Of a stretch of DNA of 64,000 nt, positions 61,500 to 64,000 are shown one piece after another (position 1 is the first letter of the stretch; each line of letters opens with the position of its first letter). This stretch comes from Pseudomonadota bacterium (GTDB lineage Bacteria; Desulfobacterota; Desulfobacteria; Desulfobacterales; Desulfobacteraceae): the NCBI GenBank assembly GCA_018821535.1, contig JAHJLV010000036.1:52288-116287 (forward strand). The letters are read 5' to 3'. Below the pieces are notes generated by a model. The model had not been told where the DNA came from. It worked only from the letters and a program-made list of their open reading frames with translations, and ran no database searches. The position numbers were made by a program, and so were the translations under genes.

Positions 61500-63116
61500 T
61501 GAACCTTTAAACAGCATATCAAGATAAACATGTGTTATCGGATCAAGACTATCTGGTTCTGATGGCACATTTTTATTTTTTTGCGCCATATGTTTTCGGA
61601 TACCGGACGCTAAAACTTTTCCCAGTTCAACACCAAACTGATCAAACGGATTTATCCCCAAAATAAATCCTTCATACACGGTTCTTGCTTCATAAAACGC
61701 CAGCAGCATCCCGATGGTTTCAGGGCTTATCTCATTTACAATAATTGTGGAAGACGGACGGTTGCCTGAAAAATATTTTGCACTGTCCTGGCTGTCTTTT
61801 CCAATGGCAAGGGCCTGGGCCTGGGCCAGCATATTGGCCCAGAGCTCCTGATGATTATAAACCCCTTTGGATTGAGTCTGTTCCTGATTGAAAACCGGGT
61901 GAATGATCCCGATAAATTCAACTGGAAAAGCCATTCCCTGATGGGCAAGCTGGAAAAAAGAATGCTGGGCATTGGTTCCGGGCTCCCCAAAAATAACACA
62001 TCCGGTTTTATAATCGACAGGTTCGCCTATGCTTGTTACACTTTTTCCCAGACTTTCCATATATAATTGCTGCACATGGGGCGCAAGTTTTGACAGGGCA
62101 CTGCAATAGGGGATAATCGCCTGGGCCGGATACCCTAAAAAATGGGTATTCCAGATGCCGATCAAAGCTGCGGTTAAGGGGATATTCTCATTATCAGGAG
62201 CCTGTTGTGCGTGGATGTCCATGGCATGGCAGCCTTTTAAAAACTGTTCAAAAACATCAAACCCGAAGGCAAGGCTTAAGGGAAGTGCGCCAACCGCAGA
62301 AGAAACCGAATATCTGCCGCCGATATAGTCAAACATATTAAAAGATGCCAGGTGTTTTTGAGAAGAAGATTCCCCCGGGCTTCCTTTGGCGGTAATGGTG
62401 ATCAGGTGGCAGGCAGGATCAAGATGATGCTGCTTTAAATACAAAAGCGCCTGATTTAAATTTGCCAGGGTTTCCGCAGTGGTATAGGTTTTTGAAATAA
62501 CCACCCACAGGCAGGTTTGAGGATTTATTTTTTTGATGATTTCACCAAAATTATCAATGTCCACATTGGATAAAAAATGAAGATTGATTTTGGGGTCTAT
62601 TTTTGTTTTAAGCGCTTCGTAGACAAACTGACATCCCAGATATGAACCGCCGATTCCGATAACCACAGCATCGGAAAAAGGTTTGCCCGTATGTCCTGAA
62701 ATTTTATTTTCATGCAGATCTTGAGTAAATGCTTTGATTTGATGATTCACCTGTTTGATCTGGGGCATGACATCCTGTCCATCCAGAAAAATGGCAGCCC
62801 GGGTAAAATCTCTTGTGGCCGTATGAAGTGCTGCTCTGCTTTCAGTTGAATTGATCTTTTCACCGGATGTCATTTGACTGAATTTTTGTTTTGCCTTTGA
62901 TTCCTGGGCCAGGCTGAAAAGCTGCTGCATCAAATTCTGATTTACTCTCTGCCGGGAATAATCATAAAAAAATCCGGGTACTCTGATGGAAAAGTTTTCA
63001 AGTCTGTTTTTATCTTCAAGCAGGTGTTTTAAGTGCTGTTCCGGTTGACTGAATGCGTGCGAAAATTGATGTAATTTTGCATATGATTTAAGCGCACTGA
63101 CTTTTTGTGATGTCAT
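61494..63116 (-). CDS. pgi: Glucose-6-phosphate isomerase
   Basis: A 540-residue two-domain sugar-phosphate isomerase. IGIGGSYLGCQFVYEAL (SIS signature), VVISKTYTTAETLAN, GGRYSVSSAVGALPL, MESLGKS and the C-terminal INPFDQFGVELGK all fit PGI. It interconverts glucose-6-phosphate and fructose-6-phosphate. GGAG lies before ATG 63116. Single gene; convergent 6-nt overlap with the FabH homologue, divergent from the gene at 63247. Confidence 0.95.
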   Translation of the reverse strand: MTSQKVSALKSYAKLHQFSHAFSQPEQHLKHLLEDKNRLENFSIRVPGFFYDYSRQRVNQNLMQQLFSLAQESKAKQKFSQMTSGEKINSTESRAALHTATRDFTRAAIFLDGQDVMPQIKQVNHQIKAFTQDLHENKISGHTGKPFSDAVVIGIGGSYLGCQFVYEALKTKIDPKINLHFLSNVDIDNFGEIIKKINPQTCLWVVISKTYTTAETLANLNQALLYLKQHHLDPACHLITITAKGSPGESSSQKHLASFNMFDYIGGRYSVSSAVGALPLSLAFGFDVFEQFLKGCHAMDIHAQQAPDNENIPLTAALIGIWNTHFLGYPAQAIIPYCSALSKLAPHVQQLYMESLGKSVTSIGEPVDYKTGCVIFGEPGTNAQHSFFQLAHQGMAFPVEFIGIIHPVFNQEQTQSKGVYNHQELWANMLAQAQALAIGKDSQDSAKYFSGNRPSSTIIVNEISPETIGMLLAFYEARTVYEGFILGINPFDQFGVELGKVLASGIRKHMAQKNKNVPSEPDSLDPITHVYLDMLFKGSL

Positions 63117-63209
63117 AAGATTTTCTCCATTAAGGATGGAACTGAATGAAATTGATATTTATCATACGAAAAGCGGCATTCAGGGTCAAGGCCTGTTATA
63201 CAAAATACC

Positions 63210-63238
63210 TTGACAACTCATCCTTCGGACATTTATTT
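63210..63238 (+). promoter_or_regulatory. Candidate promoter of the right-edge gene
   Basis: TTGACA (63210-63215), 17-base spacer, TTATTT (63233-63238). The start codon at 63247 comes only 8 nt later and has no ribosome-binding site, so a leaderless message is possible, or the promoter or start is elsewhere. Confidence 0.3.
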
Positions 63239-63246
63239 ATGGATCT

Positions 63247-64000
63247 ATGAAAAAAAATATGGTTAAGACACTTATTGAAAAAGGGGTGAATATTCCAAAC
63301 CCCGAATCTGTATTTATTTGTGATACAGTGAATCCGGATTGTATTTCTTCAGACAATGTTACGATTTATTCCGGATGTAAGGTTTTGGGCTCAAAAACCC
63401 TGATCATGAAAAATTCATCCATCGGGTATGAGGCCCCGGTGACGCTTGAAAATACACTGATCGGTGAAAATACTCAGTTACACGGCGGGTTTTTCAGGCA
63501 GGCGGTATTTGCAGGCGACAATGTGTTTGGATCAGGCGCTCATGTCAGGGAAGGCACTATCCTGGAGGAGCAGGCCAATGCAGCCCATACGGTCGGGCTG
63601 AAACAGACAATTCTGTTTCCCTTTGTTACCCTTGGCAGTCTGATTAATTTTTGTGACTGTTTCATGGCCGGCGGCACCAGCCGGAAGAATCATTCGGAAG
63701 TGGGGTCTTCATTTATTCATTTTAATTATACACCCAATCAGGACAAGGCCACACCATCCATGATGGGTGATGTTCATCATGGGGTAATGCTGAATTCAAA
63801 GCCAATTTTTTTAGGCGGACAAGGGGGGATTGTGGGGCCCATCCGTATCAATTACGGCTGTCTTTCTGCTGCCGGGTCGATTCTCCGCAAAGATGAACTT
63901 CGTTGCGACAGGCTTCTGATGGGCGGCGCTTATAAAAACATTTCTTTTGCGCACCAGCCAAGTATTTATACCAGCATCAACCATATTTATAATAATAATA
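63247..64000 (+). CDS. Left-handed beta-helix sugar-nucleotide-type protein (3' truncated)
   Basis: An open frame without stop from ATG 63247 to the right edge (251 codons visible). The sequence has hexapeptide-like turns (VTIYSGCKVLGSKTLI, SSIGYEAPVTLENTLIGENTQL, VFAGDNVFGSGAHVREG) as in left-handed parallel beta-helix proteins, and later the stretch AGGTSRKNHSEVGSSFIHFNYTPNQD split in parts, seen in UDP-N-acetylglucosamine pyrophosphorylase-related proteins. There is no nucleotidyltransferase N-terminus. It might be an acyltransferase or a stand-alone GlmU-like C-terminal domain. Cysteines are common. Function not settled. Confidence 0.7.
   Translation, partial: MKKNMVKTLIEKGVNIPNPESVFICDTVNPDCISSDNVTIYSGCKVLGSKTLIMKNSSIGYEAPVTLENTLIGENTQLHGGFFRQAVFAGDNVFGSGAHVREGTILEEQANAAHTVGLKQTILFPFVTLGSLINFCDCFMAGGTSRKNHSEVGSSFIHFNYTPNQDKATPSMMGDVHHGVMLNSKPIFLGGQGGIVGPIRINYGCLSAAGSILRKDELRCDRLLMGGAYKNISFAHQPSIYTSINHIYNNN

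Noticed and set aside
1..64000. CRISPR arrays, tRNA or rRNA genes, complete insertion sequences
   Set aside because: None seen: no regularly spaced direct repeats, no cloverleaf with conserved T-loop in the gaps, and no transposase frame with terminal inverted repeats. A tool-based scan (tRNAscan, CRISPR finder) was not possible.

Overview
The window looks like a continuous chromosomal segment of a strictly anaerobic, sulfate-reducing member of the Desulfobacterota, most likely Desulfobacteraceae-like. The main grounds are a complete Qrc menaquinone-reductase cluster (qrcABCD), an elongation factor G of the mitochondrial/spirochaete-like EFG1 type, a NIL-domain ferredoxin, and moderately AT-rich DNA with densely packed operons. 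I found no rRNA, tRNA, CRISPR array or intact insertion sequence. Nearly everything is housekeeping. The one clearly accessory patch lies at about 40.6-42.9 kb.

Layout. 1-2000: cytochrome c maturation (ResB-like, cut by the left edge, and CcsB). 2.0-7.5 kb: promoter, qrcA-qrcB-qrcC-qrcD and a short membrane-protein gene, closed by a strong terminator. 7.5-9.75 kb: recD2. 9.8-16.0 kb, minus strand: plsB, then a MurU-AmgK-like nucleotidyltransferase/kinase fusion, dapB, a thioesterase and a small membrane protein. 16.1-18.3 kb: a small membrane protein, then RNase H and a NamZ-like muramidase on the minus strand. 18.4-23.2 kb: hisC, cmk, rpsA, sppA. 23.1-24.6 kb, minus: a YrdC/YciO protein and cmoM. 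24.9-29.9 kb: guaB, dnaE. 29.9-31.7 kb: a BON lipoprotein, a small membrane protein and a TerB/DnaJ protein. 31.7-34.5 kb, minus: a tRNA-thiolation operon (NIL ferredoxin, mnmA, mtaB). 34.7-36.9 kb: a fused acyltransferase/alpha-beta hydrolase. 36.9-39.7 kb, minus: EF-G followed by an unrecognised RecA-like ATPase. 39.9-40.6 kb: rsmG. 40.7-42.6 kb: toxin-antitoxin pair, a decayed stretch and an Mrr-type restriction enzyme. 43.0-49.7 kb: ileS-lspA-lgt-holA-pyk. 49.7-56.2 kb, minus: lrp-gcvT-gcvH-gcvPA-gcvPB-lipB-lipA, with lpdA divergent at 56.4 kb. 57.8-59.3 kb, minus: a receiver protein and a separate sigma-54 activator. 59.4-61.5 kb: a Ca2+/Na+ exchanger and a FabH homologue. 61.5-63.1 kb: pgi. 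63.2 kb to the end: a left-handed beta-helix sugar-nucleotide type protein cut by the right edge.

How the genes work together. The cytochrome maturation genes stand directly before the multihaem Qrc complex, which passes periplasmic electrons to menaquinone during sulfate respiration. The glycine-cleavage operon carries every specific component plus lipoate synthesis, and the fourth enzyme (Lpd) is divergent across an Lrp-type regulator. A cytoplasmic NamZ-like muramidase and the MurU-AmgK fusion could together form a MurNAc salvage route. The NIL ferredoxin-mnmA-mtaB operon joins two tRNA-sulfur enzymes to a ferredoxin. Many convergent genes overlap or share terminators, and two intrinsic terminators lie partly inside the last codons of the neighbouring gene.

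The strongest candidates for new biology are the small gene after qrcD, the acyltransferase-hydrolase fusion with an HX4E motif, the NIL ferredoxin-mnmA-mtaB operon, the RecA-like ATPase behind EFG1, and the NamZ/MurU-AmgK salvage pair. All functions are read from sequence motifs alone; no database search was possible.
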